Shown here in pieces: positions 17,201 through 26,584 of a stretch of DNA of 33,621 nucleotides. The notes beneath the pieces were generated by a model, which was not told where the DNA came from, did not search any database, and saw only the letters and a list, made by a program, of their open reading frames with translations. Source of the stretch: Verrucomicrobiota bacterium (lineage in GTDB: Bacteria; Verrucomicrobiota; Verrucomicrobiia; Limisphaerales; JACDHS01); the NCBI GenBank assembly GCA_013820875.1, contig JACDHS010000053.1, positions 1 through 33,621 of the forward strand. The letters are read 5' to 3'. Every line of letters begins with the position of its first letter. Position 1 is the first letter of the stretch. Both the position numbers and the translations under genes were made by a program.

Positions 17201-18542
17201 CGCCAGGGATTGCGTCACGAACTGCGGCATCAAAACTCGCCGATGCCGAGTTGTATCCAAATGCCCCGATATAGTGCCAACTATTATTGGAGATAAGCGC
17301 GTTAGTCCTTCCGAATAGAAATAGATTAGTACGTGCAGCAAACTCCTGCATTTCCCAATCGAAAAACTCGAACAGATCCTGCGACAGAATGCTCGCTCCA
17401 TCGGCCATTCCGCGGAATTGAGCACCCACTTCTGAACCAATTGCATTGGTAGCTGGAAAAGGTCCATTTGCACCGCTGCTGGCAATGATTCCAGCCACAT
17501 GAGTTCCATGTCCATCCACATCTGTGGCCAGAGTGCGCGCACTAACATGCACACGATTCGTCAAATCCGGATGGCTCACGTCCACGCCGGTATCATTAAC
17601 GTTCACTAAGACATTCGTTCCCGTAAGCCCGAAGGTATTGAACAGATTGCTGGAGTTAGCCGAAACGCCAACACGCACGCGCGCCAAGTCGTTCGCCGTG
17701 ACCCGGTCCGTATGAAACTCAATATTCTGTACCAAAGGGAGTTGGGCCAGTGCAACCAACGCCTCACTGGGAACTTGAATGATCAACTCCGGACCGAAAG
17801 GAGAACGTTCTTTTCCAATGATTCGAGCATTCACAGCCTGCAACGCTTCCATTACAAGTTGTTCTCCTCCGGGAAAAAGGGTGACCCGCAAAGCAGCTCC
17901 AGCTTCAAATGGCTTATTCTCAATCGCCCGTTCCAGTACTGCTGTATCCAGTTTAAAATAGGGTTCGTAAGGCAACACCGATTGCGTCTGAGGCAGAGAT
18001 GCCAATTTCCGCGCGCCGGCGGCTGCAACTCGCACCAGATAGGCATTATTTGGAACGTAAGAAATAATCTCCGCATCGGCCGCCCGCAGTTGAGCGCGAA
18101 ATGCATCGTTTAGTTTCTGACGAGACTGGATAACGTAGCTGCCTGGATCTTCTGTGGCGCGAAGTTCTCGCGGAATGGCAAGTGGCTGGTCGGAACTTGT
18201 GTCAATCAACGCATTGCGAAGCAGCAATCCTTTCTCGTTTCTGCCGAGTTGGCTGGCAGTCTGTTCAGTATTGTTGAGGCGATAACGCAAGGGGTTCTCG
18301 ACATCAACAGCTTTGGCTCGAAATTCTTCCAGTGAAGTCGATGCAAGGAGCAATACAGGCGCAATCACCGGCAGCGCCGAGGATTGGTCCCTCGGAACAT
18401 CAACGTTGTTGGTTGAGGTGCTTCCCTCTTCCCCTGAGGCTCGTTGGCGTCCAGTCTGGCGATCGCCCAATTTCCAAAAGGCTATCGCCCCGATAAAACA
18501 AACCGCGCTGATTAATGCCCAGGTTTTAAATTTTAGCCGCAT
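11268..18542 (-). CDS. Giant secreted subtilisin-like (S8) protease with P domains and PPC repeats
   Basis: 2424 residues. An N-terminal hydrophobic segment (about 8-24) directs export, then a propeptide (about 60-290). The S8 catalytic domain (about 300-760) has D317 in VNDTGVD, H345 in GHGTHVAG, N462 in AAGNGG and S719 in GTSMAAP, so it should be active. A beta-sandwich typical of KP-43-like subtilases follows (about 800-960, TDPPGNPA...NDLDLVV). A first P-like domain lies at about 1145-1277, a second P domain begins near 1395, is interrupted by about 320 residues of galactose-binding-like beta modules (about 1491-1811) and resumes at YFYPEESLRLLTGE. Four bacterial pre-peptidase C-terminal-like domains come next (about 1875-2337) and a final fibronectin-like module ends in FYRV. 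The gene follows the cassette A gene by 62 nt on the same strand, with AGGA 7 nt before the ATG, so co-expression with the pseudopilus genes is plausible. Confidence 0.9.
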   Translation of the reverse strand: MRLKFKTWALISAVCFIGAIAFWKLGDRQTGRQRASGEEGSTSTNNVDVPRDQSSALPVIAPVLLLASTSLEEFRAKAVDVENPLRYRLNNTEQTASQLGRNEKGLLLRNALIDTSSDQPLAIPRELRATEDPGSYVIQSRQKLNDAFRAQLRAADAEIISYVPNNAYLVRVAAAGARKLASLPQTQSVLPYEPYFKLDTAVLERAIENKPFEAGAALRVTLFPGGEQLVMEALQAVNARIIGKERSPFGPELIIQVPSEALVALAQLPLVQNIEFHTDRVTANDLARVRVGVSANSSNLFNTFGLTGTNVLVNVNDTGVDVSHPDLTNRVHVSARTLATDVDGHGTHVAGIIASSGANGPFPATNAIGSEVGAQFRGMADGASILSQDLFEFFDWEMQEFAARTNLFLFGRTNALISNNSWHYIGAFGYNSASASFDAAVRDAIPGVTGSQPVLFVFAAGNGGGGNSGGSGGFPGRVASPATAKNVITVGAIESPRGITNRITRTNSFGTVTTNSEYLPLTDSSNQVARFSGRGNVGIGIEGDFGRFKPDVVAPGTFVVSTRSGQWDTNSYYNPTNISGRVFTNLVIGAGQTNSYALFVPNNTVEFWIEALPNGHSAVPFPSLQLYTNFTLNPSTDAANFSGTNALYLQDSDAGFSSGVEWFYDFVNTSSSTVRFDIRTVLFTTNNLGDSMQVLEGMNNDLIGPNGPPPHYRYETGTSMAAPVVSGMLALLQEYLETRISPAVSNASPALMKALLINSARSAGPFYDLDIKNNINYQGWGLPNLGRMLPGGGTNTAGIMFFDQSETNALATDEQHTREILLSEDAQESALRFSLVWTDPPGNPAVGIKLVNDLDLVVTNLDTGDVYFGNNFPGGGDYSDINFFVDGTNAPVVINSERDIVNNVENVYLNGPLNARYAVSIIGRRVNVNAVTAQTNGIKQDYALVVSIGDLTITNAITLSNLVITADIQANVTSMTNLNGGAAGEGYSFSIMMEQRVGANNPYEVQTNGTLNQWLFYAFTNTFGYSNVAFAVFGGINLSGINVRDYQVPSLRNLESDIDLYVSTDPALLNLDIEAIDLAHKSVERGGNELIILTDEPQTPGQVYYIGVKSEDQRASEFSILAISSELPFASDENGNVVPLFFPIPAEIKDGSPDAPGHTDVFGIVPFDRTIRRIIVTNEFDHQLFGDLVGVLYKQGIGKSVILNNHGFPGGQSSGIIENIYNDLNEGDTPYAHPSDGPGSLADFVGEKTRGLWFFTVSDNALTHTGQVLNFSFYIEPQPEDDSSNGGSEIIRKPVCKPIFANNQRYDAVTVPNFATNLTVNVSFTGGGTIEVYVRREALPTIADYDYKAIFNAPGGALRIGTGDLPPLTPGVYYIMYRNPGANVIDPVCWFTRIGLDLSDVTYKTYGMTNGAPLIDDAYTNSVITVTNTGLVGDVQVGVRIDHPRVSDLSLHLVSPSGTRILLFENRGGLSTTGLGGDSTTFDQDVNLNISKFEGSFTGNVSAPNTFQGWSVVSNQVTVTSDNAIAQQGDKYLELRSGSISRTLPTQPGRQYTLNYIYRASPTNTFPPTARVQVGSLAPVVHSGTAGWQMNSIPFVGAGVGTSLKIDGLTANMLIDNFFLLEEAIFSPVSHIVFTENTNLFPELIKFALPPFGATNLGAFVTTRSENSFEGIPPGEVPPGSVVEDWTVTSPNASVVTTPLAVDGANVLSLNNLLGGANEPLGAITRSYTNGPGTSYELKFSYRTPADSSDPTDAPARATIIIDGVLTTLTPEPNWNTFRTFFQPEGTDFTIDIAALTNGVWIDGMTLIQRVSGNYFYPEESLRLLTGEPAKGDWILEVWDNRLGAEINANIISWQLQLTILGDTTTAPTPQLLLNGVTATGTVVSNEIRYFVVDVPVSAAHATNFLTSLTGGQLELLFNQSTPPTGLGFGDFSLLQTPTPSRTLDTTSAPLLQPGQRYYLGVRNVNPTDSNNFTVLVKFDFVDNFVAGIPALTNAIAFNTNAPSGNAMQYFQFNVSPGALMATFELLNLTGNADLYIRYGAPVPSYSSYHYGSQNIGNSDELIVVSSSSTPVNLGPGTWYIGVLNLEPVPVDYSVKATEYFESDFNIIDLTPGVPVNGISYTGTLLTNYYRFVIDQTNSSALFEIFDLTGDVDLLVSRGSFPTRANHDIANPDEGTFPEEILVDGGMFPPDLNGTWYLVVVNNEAFDVDFTIQASVSPEIQQPPINIIPLISGAPTNGIAGTGTAITNFYSFVIDQTNSSVLFELFNLSGDGDLLVRFGDLPTLDNYDWISSNAGISPEQIVINTNGSLPELNGTWYLAVPNNEAFDLDFTIHAVVSSPNGVLLSGQPLQIISGPVIEDGSVKFQWNSVPGQTYEIQVSTDLITWVTEEVITAVGSVSDYVSPPIEGASMQFYRVIQVPPPSEP

Positions 18543-18604
18543 AAAAGTATCCTATTCTATCAGTGTTTCGCCACCTGCCCAGTCATTAACAGCATATCGC
18601 CTGC

Positions 18605-21600
18605 CTATTCCTCCGAAATAATCTGGAAGCTTTCGACGACTGCTTTCGGATTCTGGGGCGTGCCTTCCACGCGTAAAACGGTTTTGGTCACTACTTCACC
18701 TGCAATCTGGTAATTAGTGCAAATGTTCTGTAAGTAGCGACTGCCCAGAGGCGGGCTGATCACAATAGAATTCTGGGCGGGCCTTAATGCCTGGCCATAA
18801 GAGTAAACAACGTAACGCGGTTGTCCGACTTTCAACAACGAGAGAATCTGCTGCGGGATGCGTTCTACTGCGGCGTCATTCAATCCGTGCATTAACTGTT
18901 GCGAACCAGGTTGATCCCCCAGGAAAAGAAATGGTGATCCATTGGTTCCTGTTCCAATCGTCAGTTCAGGCGCGGATAAAATATCTCCGATGGATTCAAA
19001 AACTTGATTGGGCCGGGCGGCGCGTGCCGCGTTGATTGCATCTACGATGCTACTTAACTGCCGTGACGCCGGGTCAATCTGCAACGGTGCGAATGCAGGA
19101 TATTTCGTGGGGCTGAAAGTTGTTGCACTATTACTCAACACCTGAACACCACTCAGAACTGCCGACCATGATGCGATCTCACTCTGATTGACGGACAGCA
19201 ATCCACGCGCGGCATTGTCATTCGGCGCCGCCGAAAAAACGTCCAATAATGCCCAATCATTCGTTGGATGTGTATCGCGACTGCCGGACCACTTGCGCCA
19301 AAGATTCGTTTCCGCCACTCGGGACTTCAGGTAGATCGTCTGCCATGGAGTCCCTCGATGAACCCGTCCCATCCAACCGACATTCGGAAATTTGTTGGTG
19401 GGGAAATCCCAGTCGTCGGACCAACGAACCATCGGATCTTTCAATGCCAACTCGTAGTTCGTTTCTGGATCCACGGATTCCTCCGCGTCGGGGTTTTTAG
19501 TGGGAACTCGCTTACCACCCCACGGATTATAGCGGTTGTTGATTTTGCCCAGGTTATTCTTGGAATACTGTGAATAGGACTTGATCGGAGGCGAAAGCAA
19601 CTCCGGTTCAGACGGCCTGCGAAAATCCTGCAAGTCAGCTATCATGTAATGCACCAATGGATCATTCGCCTGCAAGGCATGACGGAAGTACAACGTTCGG
19701 GTTGGATTAAATGGAGATTCCATTTGGTTTGTCGGCGTCAAATTTTTCGACCCATAAATAGGAGTGCGACCAAGAAAATGTAAGAATTCGTCGATCTGCT
19801 TTTTCTTATCCCCTCCCCCGCTCTTGGGGCTGAAATTTTTCCATAAATCGTCAACTTCCGCTTCGGTAATCGGACCTCCACCCTGGGAGATTTGGAGTTG
19901 CCAGTACACACCCTCGGTAGGCTTATCAAGCTGATTACCGCCAAAACGATTTGTAAGCCAAAGGCTGTTTGGATTGAAAATTGATCCACCTCCTAAAGGA
20001 TAAGAATCTTCCTCCTCCGACGTAATTAGATATTTAGATAGGTCAATATGCGTCACCACATTCCCAAGGTTCACAAAATCTAAAACCCGGCCGGATTGCA
20101 AATGCTCTACGATGGCAGCAACCTGATTTGTGATCGTCAATCCCCAATGCGGAACATAAAATCCCTTCCCTCTTTCAAACGCGGCATTTGTTTTGGCGGA
20201 AGTAAACGCGGGAATACCAGATGGATAGTTGATATATTGGGACTCCGGCAGAAAGATGATCCCTTCATTTGTTGTTAGAAAAGAGTTTGGATTCAGCGCT
20301 GTTCGGAACAGCGCCCCAGGAATGAAGGCAGGATTCCGTGAAAATGAAGGACGCACACTATTCGTTCTCGAAATCTCAACCCCAAACTCATTTGTAAGCA
20401 CCGCTACATAGCTATTTGTGAATCGTATCCGGATATCTGCCGTAAAAGCAGAGGTATACGAATTCCAAAACTCTGCGCCGATGTAATTGGTAATCCCGAC
20501 AACATACATCTGGTTGGTTTCATTGGGTTTAGTTTTTGGATCTGAGTCCGGTTTGCGCAGCTCCAATTTCCGAGTCAACTGCACCACGGTTTCAATTGAT
20601 AACTCGTTGAAATTAGGCAACCCCTTTTTAGCACTCACCACCCATGGCACACCGACTACATTTAAGTCCGACGTCGCCGGATAATCAGCGATCGCATCAC
20701 GACCTGCTGAAAGATTCAGATTTGTGAAACCCTGCTCAAACAGAGTTAAACCATCCGTGGTCACTTCCTCATAGCCGGTGATAAAAATATCTGTCCCCTT
20801 CCTACTGAACTGCGGGCGAAATACAACTGGATAGTTCGTCACGGTGCCATTCGAAAAATCATTCGTGCCAGCCGAATAGATGTTCGCCGCCAACTGCAAC
20901 AAGCGGTGCACCGTGGGCGTATATTGGTTTGTCGGATAAACCATGATGTTGGTGAGATTGAAATTCGTGCCCACCGGTAAGCCGCCAATGTAATGATTCA
21001 CAGCGTCTGCGCGAATCAGGCTTTTTTGGATGAGAGCCTCAGCCGCATTGGTAAAAAAGCTAAGGGGCTTCCACGGAATAAAGTTCGTTTGGCTTGCCAA
21101 CAGATTGGGAGGATTGTTGGTGAAATTATCATAGTTCAGATGAATCTTGGGGTATGCTTTTCCCGCTATGACATACGTGTTGTTCGTGTCTGAAGTGGTT
21201 CCCAACTGGCTCAACAAACGGGCGAACGTTTGGTTATCGAAACTGTTCGATCGTGCTGCCATAGTCGAAAGACGTTGAACGAAATCCGGAGAAGTTTTGT
21301 TGGCATCGAACAACTCCTGGACGTCGCGATACGAATTGGTGCTTTTGCTGCCGGACCAGGGTCGTGAAACCGGATCTCTCGGATAAAACATCCCAGATGT
21401 CTCGTTTGTAAGAGCCAAATGACTGCTCATCAACGGGCCATCAGAATAGGTGTCAATATCGTCATTCTCAAGTTGCAGGTAATTGTTGGATTGCGGAAAA
21501 ATTTGAGCCGCTGATAAAAGGGTTCCAGCGTGCGCTGAGTTGGGGTTGGACGGATCTCTTCGATATCGGAATTTCAAAATATCAAAGGCATCATCAAACG

Positions 21601-22462
21601 AACCACCGCTGTTGTTGTCATTGATGTCTGTTCGATAGACATATGCAGCAGCGTTTTCATAGAGATTCGGATTCAAATCCTCTAAAAACGCTGCGAGATT
21701 CAATTCCCAGGAACCGACGCCCTGATTTCGCATGAACCCGTCCCCTTCCTGCATGTCCTGGCGCATGGGACCGGCGGTCCCTTTCACGTAATTATGCATG
21801 AAATTAATATCGAGAGTCCTGCCTTCAGGCAGAGCGACAAAGAGATAACGACCAATGAAACGGTTGGTGGGGGAATGACGATATTGCGGTTTCTCCAGAA
21901 CGCCGATCCACTCCGGATCACCCCACATAAAGACGTTGGTACCAATCTTGTTTCCATCGACATCAAAAACAAACTGTGGGCCATTTGTGTCAAACCGCCC
22001 GTTGCGGTTGAAATCGAGATAAAAGCGAAAATCTAATGGTCCGGTTTCATTCGTTTTGATGTAAACCGGCGGACGCGGGTCGTAGAACAGGTTGTAGATA
22101 TTGAGAATCTTGTCTTCCTCATTTGCCCATTTGGTATCGCCGTTATCCTGAAGTTCATAATTCACATTCAACAAGTCAGTTTCACCGGAAGAAAACCCCT
22201 CTGCCTTGATGTAATTCCGCGTCATCAAAAGGTCATAATTCAGCATGTTTGTCGTCGCGATCATGCGACTGACAATTTCAGCTTCAGCGCGCGCCATGGC
22301 GGTGTCGGCCATGAACCTGGAATCGGTCTGCGTCAGCGAAACGTTTACCGCAGCTTTGTCGCGCCGGGTCAAAACAAGGAATGCCACGGCCAGGAACGTG
22401 ATCACGGAAAGCATGATCAACGTGATGACAAGGGCTACACCGCGTTGTTGGTTAAATTTCAT
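18605..22462 (-). CDS. Verru_Chthon cassette protein A, giant GspK/PilX-like minor pseudopilin
   Basis: 1285 residues. The N-terminus QQRGVALVITLIMLSVITF is a prepilin-like segment without the Glu5 found in other pilins, the hallmark of GspK/PilX tip proteins. It is followed by a very large extracytoplasmic part, about four times the length of a normal GspK. A loop DFNRNGRFD (150-158) followed by DVDGNKIG looks calcium-binding, recalling the calcium sites of GspK. Near the C-terminus, INAARAARPNQVFESIGDIL (about 1143-1162) resembles the SAM-like helical repeat of GspK. The family is known as the largest member of a four-gene Verrucomicrobia cassette with B, C and D, all present directly upstream. 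ATG overlaps the stop of gene C by 4 nt (ATGA). It probably caps a pseudopilus tip and may recruit substrate (inference). Confidence 0.88.
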   Translation of the reverse strand: MKFNQQRGVALVITLIMLSVITFLAVAFLVLTRRDKAAVNVSLTQTDSRFMADTAMARAEAEIVSRMIATTNMLNYDLLMTRNYIKAEGFSSGETDLLNVNYELQDNGDTKWANEEDKILNIYNLFYDPRPPVYIKTNETGPLDFRFYLDFNRNGRFDTNGPQFVFDVDGNKIGTNVFMWGDPEWIGVLEKPQYRHSPTNRFIGRYLFVALPEGRTLDINFMHNYVKGTAGPMRQDMQEGDGFMRNQGVGSWELNLAAFLEDLNPNLYENAAAYVYRTDINDNNSGGSFDDAFDILKFRYRRDPSNPNSAHAGTLLSAAQIFPQSNNYLQLENDDIDTYSDGPLMSSHLALTNETSGMFYPRDPVSRPWSGSKSTNSYRDVQELFDANKTSPDFVQRLSTMAARSNSFDNQTFARLLSQLGTTSDTNNTYVIAGKAYPKIHLNYDNFTNNPPNLLASQTNFIPWKPLSFFTNAAEALIQKSLIRADAVNHYIGGLPVGTNFNLTNIMVYPTNQYTPTVHRLLQLAANIYSAGTNDFSNGTVTNYPVVFRPQFSRKGTDIFITGYEEVTTDGLTLFEQGFTNLNLSAGRDAIADYPATSDLNVVGVPWVVSAKKGLPNFNELSIETVVQLTRKLELRKPDSDPKTKPNETNQMYVVGITNYIGAEFWNSYTSAFTADIRIRFTNSYVAVLTNEFGVEISRTNSVRPSFSRNPAFIPGALFRTALNPNSFLTTNEGIIFLPESQYINYPSGIPAFTSAKTNAAFERGKGFYVPHWGLTITNQVAAIVEHLQSGRVLDFVNLGNVVTHIDLSKYLITSEEEDSYPLGGGSIFNPNSLWLTNRFGGNQLDKPTEGVYWQLQISQGGGPITEAEVDDLWKNFSPKSGGGDKKKQIDEFLHFLGRTPIYGSKNLTPTNQMESPFNPTRTLYFRHALQANDPLVHYMIADLQDFRRPSEPELLSPPIKSYSQYSKNNLGKINNRYNPWGGKRVPTKNPDAEESVDPETNYELALKDPMVRWSDDWDFPTNKFPNVGWMGRVHRGTPWQTIYLKSRVAETNLWRKWSGSRDTHPTNDWALLDVFSAAPNDNAARGLLSVNQSEIASWSAVLSGVQVLSNSATTFSPTKYPAFAPLQIDPASRQLSSIVDAINAARAARPNQVFESIGDILSAPELTIGTGTNGSPFLFLGDQPGSQQLMHGLNDAAVERIPQQILSLLKVGQPRYVVYSYGQALRPAQNSIVISPPLGSRYLQNICTNYQIAGEVVTKTVLRVEGTPQNPKAVVESFQIISEE

Positions 22463-23340
22463 CGGACAGCAGTACGAATTGGAATTTGGCGGCGGAAAAT
22501 GTGAATTTTACCCGCGTTATTGGTTAAAAAGCGCCGAATAGCGTCTTCATTGCGACCAGGAAGCAAAGAATCAGCAATCAAAGGACGAAGCTGGTCAAGC
22601 GCGCGGGGATCAAGTATCCCCAATTCAAGATCGATACTGGCCGGCACCGAAGCACCAGACAGATTCATCCGGTGCAAGCCCTTGAATAAATCATTAAGAT
22701 AAACTTCAGGCGGCATATCGTTTGTAAATGGACGCCCGTTCTTGTCATACATGGTGACCTTGAAATGAACCACTCCATCGGCCAGTCGCCGCATGGTTCC
22801 ACTCGTCACCATTGTTAACGTCGGACCATGGAACGTGCGCATGTGCTGAGAACTTAAATTGGAAGAATTGGTGCGAAAGCTGTAAAGAGCGCCGACGATA
22901 ATATTATTGGTGACGTCCAAACCATCGGTATGAACAGAAGAATTCAATACGCGGTAGCCCATCGCTTCCCAATCCCGTTGATTCCTAAGAAAGAAAAATG
23001 TCTGAAGAAAAAGGGTCTGATCCTCCCCGCCCGGCGGCGTGTATATTACCGGATCAACTTTCGAATGCAGTTGCACCTGCGCATTGGTAATATCCCAACG
23101 ATAAGCCGCAGCCATCTGCTCAACATCGCGGGCGATGAAATCCATGGCTGCCCGCCCGGTTTCCATAATGTCATTTTGGCCCAACCCGGTTCGGAACGCC
23201 CGTTGAGTTTGATTAAACATCAGCATCAAGCTGAGCAGGATCAAAAGCAGCAGTGTGCTGGCGACCAACATTTCGATCAGCGTCAACCCGCTTTGCTGGC
23301 GCCTTCGAATTTGAACATGGAGCGATCGGGTTTTCATCAC
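22459..23340 (-). CDS. Verru_Chthon cassette protein C, GspJ-like minor pseudopilin
   Basis: 293 residues. A basic leader ends in QQSG, followed by LTLIEMLVASTLLLLILLSL, a type IV prepilin class-3 signal with Glu at mature position 5. The continuation FNQTQRAFRTGLGQNDIMETGRAAMDFIARDVEQ is the conserved part of cassette C and resembles GspJ-type minor pseudopilins. The start shown is GTG at 23340, which overlaps the stop of gene B as GTGA; the ATG at 23337 (TGATG junction) is an equally good choice. AGGA lies 7 nt before the GTG and 10 nt before the ATG. The stop overlaps the start of gene A. By analogy with T2SS it would form the tip complex with the other cassette proteins. Confidence 0.87.
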   Translation of the reverse strand: MMKTRSLHVQIRRRQQSGLTLIEMLVASTLLLLILLSLMLMFNQTQRAFRTGLGQNDIMETGRAAMDFIARDVEQMAAAYRWDITNAQVQLHSKVDPVIYTPPGGEDQTLFLQTFFFLRNQRDWEAMGYRVLNSSVHTDGLDVTNNIIVGALYSFRTNSSNLSSQHMRTFHGPTLTMVTSGTMRRLADGVVHFKVTMYDKNGRPFTNDMPPEVYLNDLFKGLHRMNLSGASVPASIDLELGILDPRALDQLRPLIADSLLPGRNEDAIRRFLTNNAGKIHIFRRQIPIRTAVR

Positions 23341-24104
23341 TTTCTATCCTGAAAATATCGAGGTGTAAAAAAGCTCAGCGGGGCGTGATCGTGATTCATC
23401 TTTCCGCTCACCATGGCGCGAAAGACTTTGCGGTTCGGGCCTGGGGCTCCACTGGGGAGCAATGGCCACTGGCAAATCACCCGCACTTCATACAAGTTGA
23501 CCGACAACGCATTCGTGTAAGGTTCAAAATGATCTGTCCCAATCAGAGGGGCGACTACCGCTGCCACTTCGGTTGCGTTCGTTCCCCAATCGAGCGGAAT
23601 CACTTCAGTGGTAATTTGATACGCGAAAGCAAAGTCCTTGGATGCGCCACCTGTTTCAACCGCGGCACCACTCAAAGCACGGACACGCGCGATGACACTA
23701 GTCACAGGAGCGCCACCCGAAGGTCCAAAAGCCTTCCCATAGGGCAAACTTAACAACCCCACGATGTTGCTTCCAGCAGGGTTCAGAAGATTTGCATAGT
23801 AATCGAAATTGGTGTCGAAGGTCGGAGTATCATTTACTAGTGTGACCACCCCAATGGCATCCACGTTATTGAGAAGGTCATCCATTCCTTGAGAGCCATT
23901 CCGAATCAACTCTAAAAAGTAAGGTCCATCCTGGTTGATGATCGTTTCCTCACGGTTCTCTTTCTGTGCCGTTAAACCGGTGGGAAGGACACCAATGATG
24001 GCAACGAGAGCGAACCCGATGATCGCCAGCGAGATGGCGATCTCGATCATGGTAAAGGCGCGTTCCCGCCTCACCGTGAACTGTTTCAGATGCGTGGTTC
24101 TCAT
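23337..24104 (-). CDS. Verru_Chthon cassette protein B, GspI-like minor pseudopilin
   Basis: 255 residues. After a basic leader comes AFTMIEIAISLAIIGFALVA with Glu5 and Ala rather than Gly at the -1 cleavage position. The segment VLPTGLTAQKENREETIINQ is characteristic of cassette B proteins. The placement after D and before C, with 4-nt overlaps at both ends (ATGA with gene D, GTGA with gene C), mirrors gspI between gspH and gspJ. A role in priming or capping the pseudopilus is inferred from T2SS. Confidence 0.87.
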   Translation of the reverse strand: MRTTHLKQFTVRRERAFTMIEIAISLAIIGFALVAIIGVLPTGLTAQKENREETIINQDGPYFLELIRNGSQGMDDLLNNVDAIGVVTLVNDTPTFDTNFDYYANLLNPAGSNIVGLLSLPYGKAFGPSGGAPVTSVIARVRALSGAAVETGGASKDFAFAYQITTEVIPLDWGTNATEVAAVVAPLIGTDHFEPYTNALSVNLYEVRVICQWPLLPSGAPGPNRKVFRAMVSGKMNHDHAPLSFFTPRYFQDRK

Positions 24105-24967
24105 TGTATTTCCATCCTCTCCAGCTTTGCCCGACCGGTCAGCGAATCAACGCGGATCAGCGTGAAATTGGTTCTTGTTGCCTCACGGTACCCGGTTTGA
24201 ACGACATCAGGCGCCAACGGTCCACCGGCACTGTTGGTCAGATAAAAAATGCTGCCGGGCGATAGTGTAATAAACTCATCTTGCAGACTCACCAATCCTC
24301 CTTGTGGATTGAAGGCGATGTAAGGCAATTCGAATTTTCTTGGAACAACGTTGGTTATCTCGGTAGAAGGGAATACAAAGGACCGGCGCTGAAACGGGCG
24401 CACTTCGAATTGCCGAGTCTTGTCATAAGGATCAACGATGGTTTCAAACAGATTGGTAAGCAAACTGAACTTGTTCGTCTCAATCAAAACTCCCTCCGGC
24501 AAACTTCGCCATGCTGTCAGGTAATTGGTAGCATTCCGTCCAATTTGATCGCCCAGGGTACGTTCAACATAAAGGGCGTAGGAAGTGTATTGCCCGTTCA
24601 ACAAGGTGTTCGCTTGTTTTTTACTTACTGGGTTTAACGCGTTGAAGGGCACAGCGTTGACGCCACTCCAAAATTCCGGCGGAACGAAAACCATATACAC
24701 AGTTGTTCTACCGCTGATGGCTTTCTGTCGGGCGTATGCAACATCATCCAGCAACTGCCGGGTCGCGGTGGACATGGTGTTCGATTTGGTTAAACCATTG
24801 ATGGCGGGAATTGCGATCGAAGAAATGATGGCGATGATGATGATCACCACCAACATTTCGATAAGGGTAAACGCCAGCACGCTTCGCACTCGAGCAGAAC
24901 TTCTTCCGAAAACGGACGTGGCAGCTCCGCTTTGGCTGAGATTCGGTTGAGACAAGTTCAAGCGCAT
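24101..24967 (-). CDS. Verru_Chthon cassette protein D, GspH-like minor pseudopilin
   Basis: 288 residues. A leader of about 32 residues with several Arg ends in LA, then FTLIEMLVVIIIIAIISSIA with Glu5, and MSTATRQLLDDVAYARQKAI, the helix seen in GspH/FimT-type pilins and in cassette D proteins. The mature part is beta-rich. The gene starts 12 nt after the GspG-like gene and its stop overlaps the ATG of gene B (ATGA). It is the first gene of the four-gene cassette, placed where gspH follows gspG in T2SS operons. Confidence 0.86.
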   Translation of the reverse strand: MRLNLSQPNLSQSGAATSVFGRSSARVRSVLAFTLIEMLVVIIIIAIISSIAIPAINGLTKSNTMSTATRQLLDDVAYARQKAISGRTTVYMVFVPPEFWSGVNAVPFNALNPVSKKQANTLLNGQYTSYALYVERTLGDQIGRNATNYLTAWRSLPEGVLIETNKFSLLTNLFETIVDPYDKTRQFEVRPFQRRSFVFPSTEITNVVPRKFELPYIAFNPQGGLVSLQDEFITLSPGSIFYLTNSAGGPLAPDVVQTGYREATRTNFTLIRVDSLTGRAKLERMEIQ

Positions 24968-24979
24968 GACATCAAATTC

Positions 24980-25957
<978 letters not shown>

Positions 25958-25959
25958 CG

Positions 25960-26583
25960 TTATTCCTTCCAGTTAGCGATTCTATTTGTTTTGGAACCCA
26001 CAATAATATCTGCCCACAAATCAAAAGAGGCTGGGTTGTTGGTCGCTCCTTTTGAAACGTAGCGCCAGGTGTTCACGCGTCTGCCGAAATCGTTCATGAC
26101 CTCCGGTTCGGCAGGACCTTCCACAGGAACAATCAATACATTTACTCCACGAACCCGGCTATACTGGTTTGTTTTCAGATTCGAAAAATAGTTTTTTGCC
26201 GTTTCGGGGTTGGAATTGGCAAAACCGGTTACACCAAAAACATCTTTGATTTCTGAATCTGAAATGGGTGCGTCCCCCTGGATAGTGCGGTATTGAGTCC
26301 CATCATAGCGGGTTCCGGACAATTCATAAAACAGGGGAGGCAATTCCGCTTTTATATCCCCATTCGCCTTTAAACCGCCGGGAGGATAAAAATGCTGATC
26401 GTTCTGGTATCGTTCAATGACCGATTCCAGGTTGGCCAATTCCGCCTTCACCCGGCCCAACTTCTGTCCCTCCGCAGCCCTTCGCGCTCCAGCGGTGACC
26501 AATGCGGCAAGAATGGCGATGATCGCGATCACCACGAGCATTTCCACCAAGGTAAATGCTGCTTTATTTGAATTATGCGTCAT
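25960..26583 (-). CDS. Pseudopilin (type II secretion / type IV pilin-like)
   Basis: 207 residues from MTHNSNKAAFTLVEMLVVIA. The class-3 prepilin signal has Ala at -1 and Glu5, followed by LAALVTAGARRAAEGQKLGRVKAELANLESVIERYQNDQHFYPPGG, the long N-terminal helix and the periplasmic start seen in GspG-like pilins. The open frame continues to 26652, but the ATG at 26583 is one nucleotide after the stop of the antitoxin gene (TGATATG) and gives a normal short leader, so I prefer it. Its stop lies within the ribosome-binding site of the next pseudopilin gene, so the two are likely translated together. It could be a second shaft subunit or a minor subunit. Confidence 0.84.
   Translation of the reverse strand: MTHNSNKAAFTLVEMLVVIAIIAILAALVTAGARRAAEGQKLGRVKAELANLESVIERYQNDQHFYPPGGLKANGDIKAELPPLFYELSGTRYDGTQYRTIQGDAPISDSEIKDVFGVTGFANSNPETAKNYFSNLKTNQYSRVRGVNVLIVPVEGPAEPEVMNDFGRRVNTWRYVSKGATNNPASFDLWADIIVGSKTNRIANWKE
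25963..25970 (-). promoter_or_regulatory. Ribosome-binding site deciding the GspG-like start
   Basis: On the minus strand GGAAGGAA (25970-25963) precedes the ATG at 25957 by 5 nt and overlaps the stop codon of the upstream pseudopilin. It supports translation from 25957 rather than the internal Met at 25846, which has no such site, and indicates translational coupling. Confidence 0.7.
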
Positions 26584-26584
26584 A

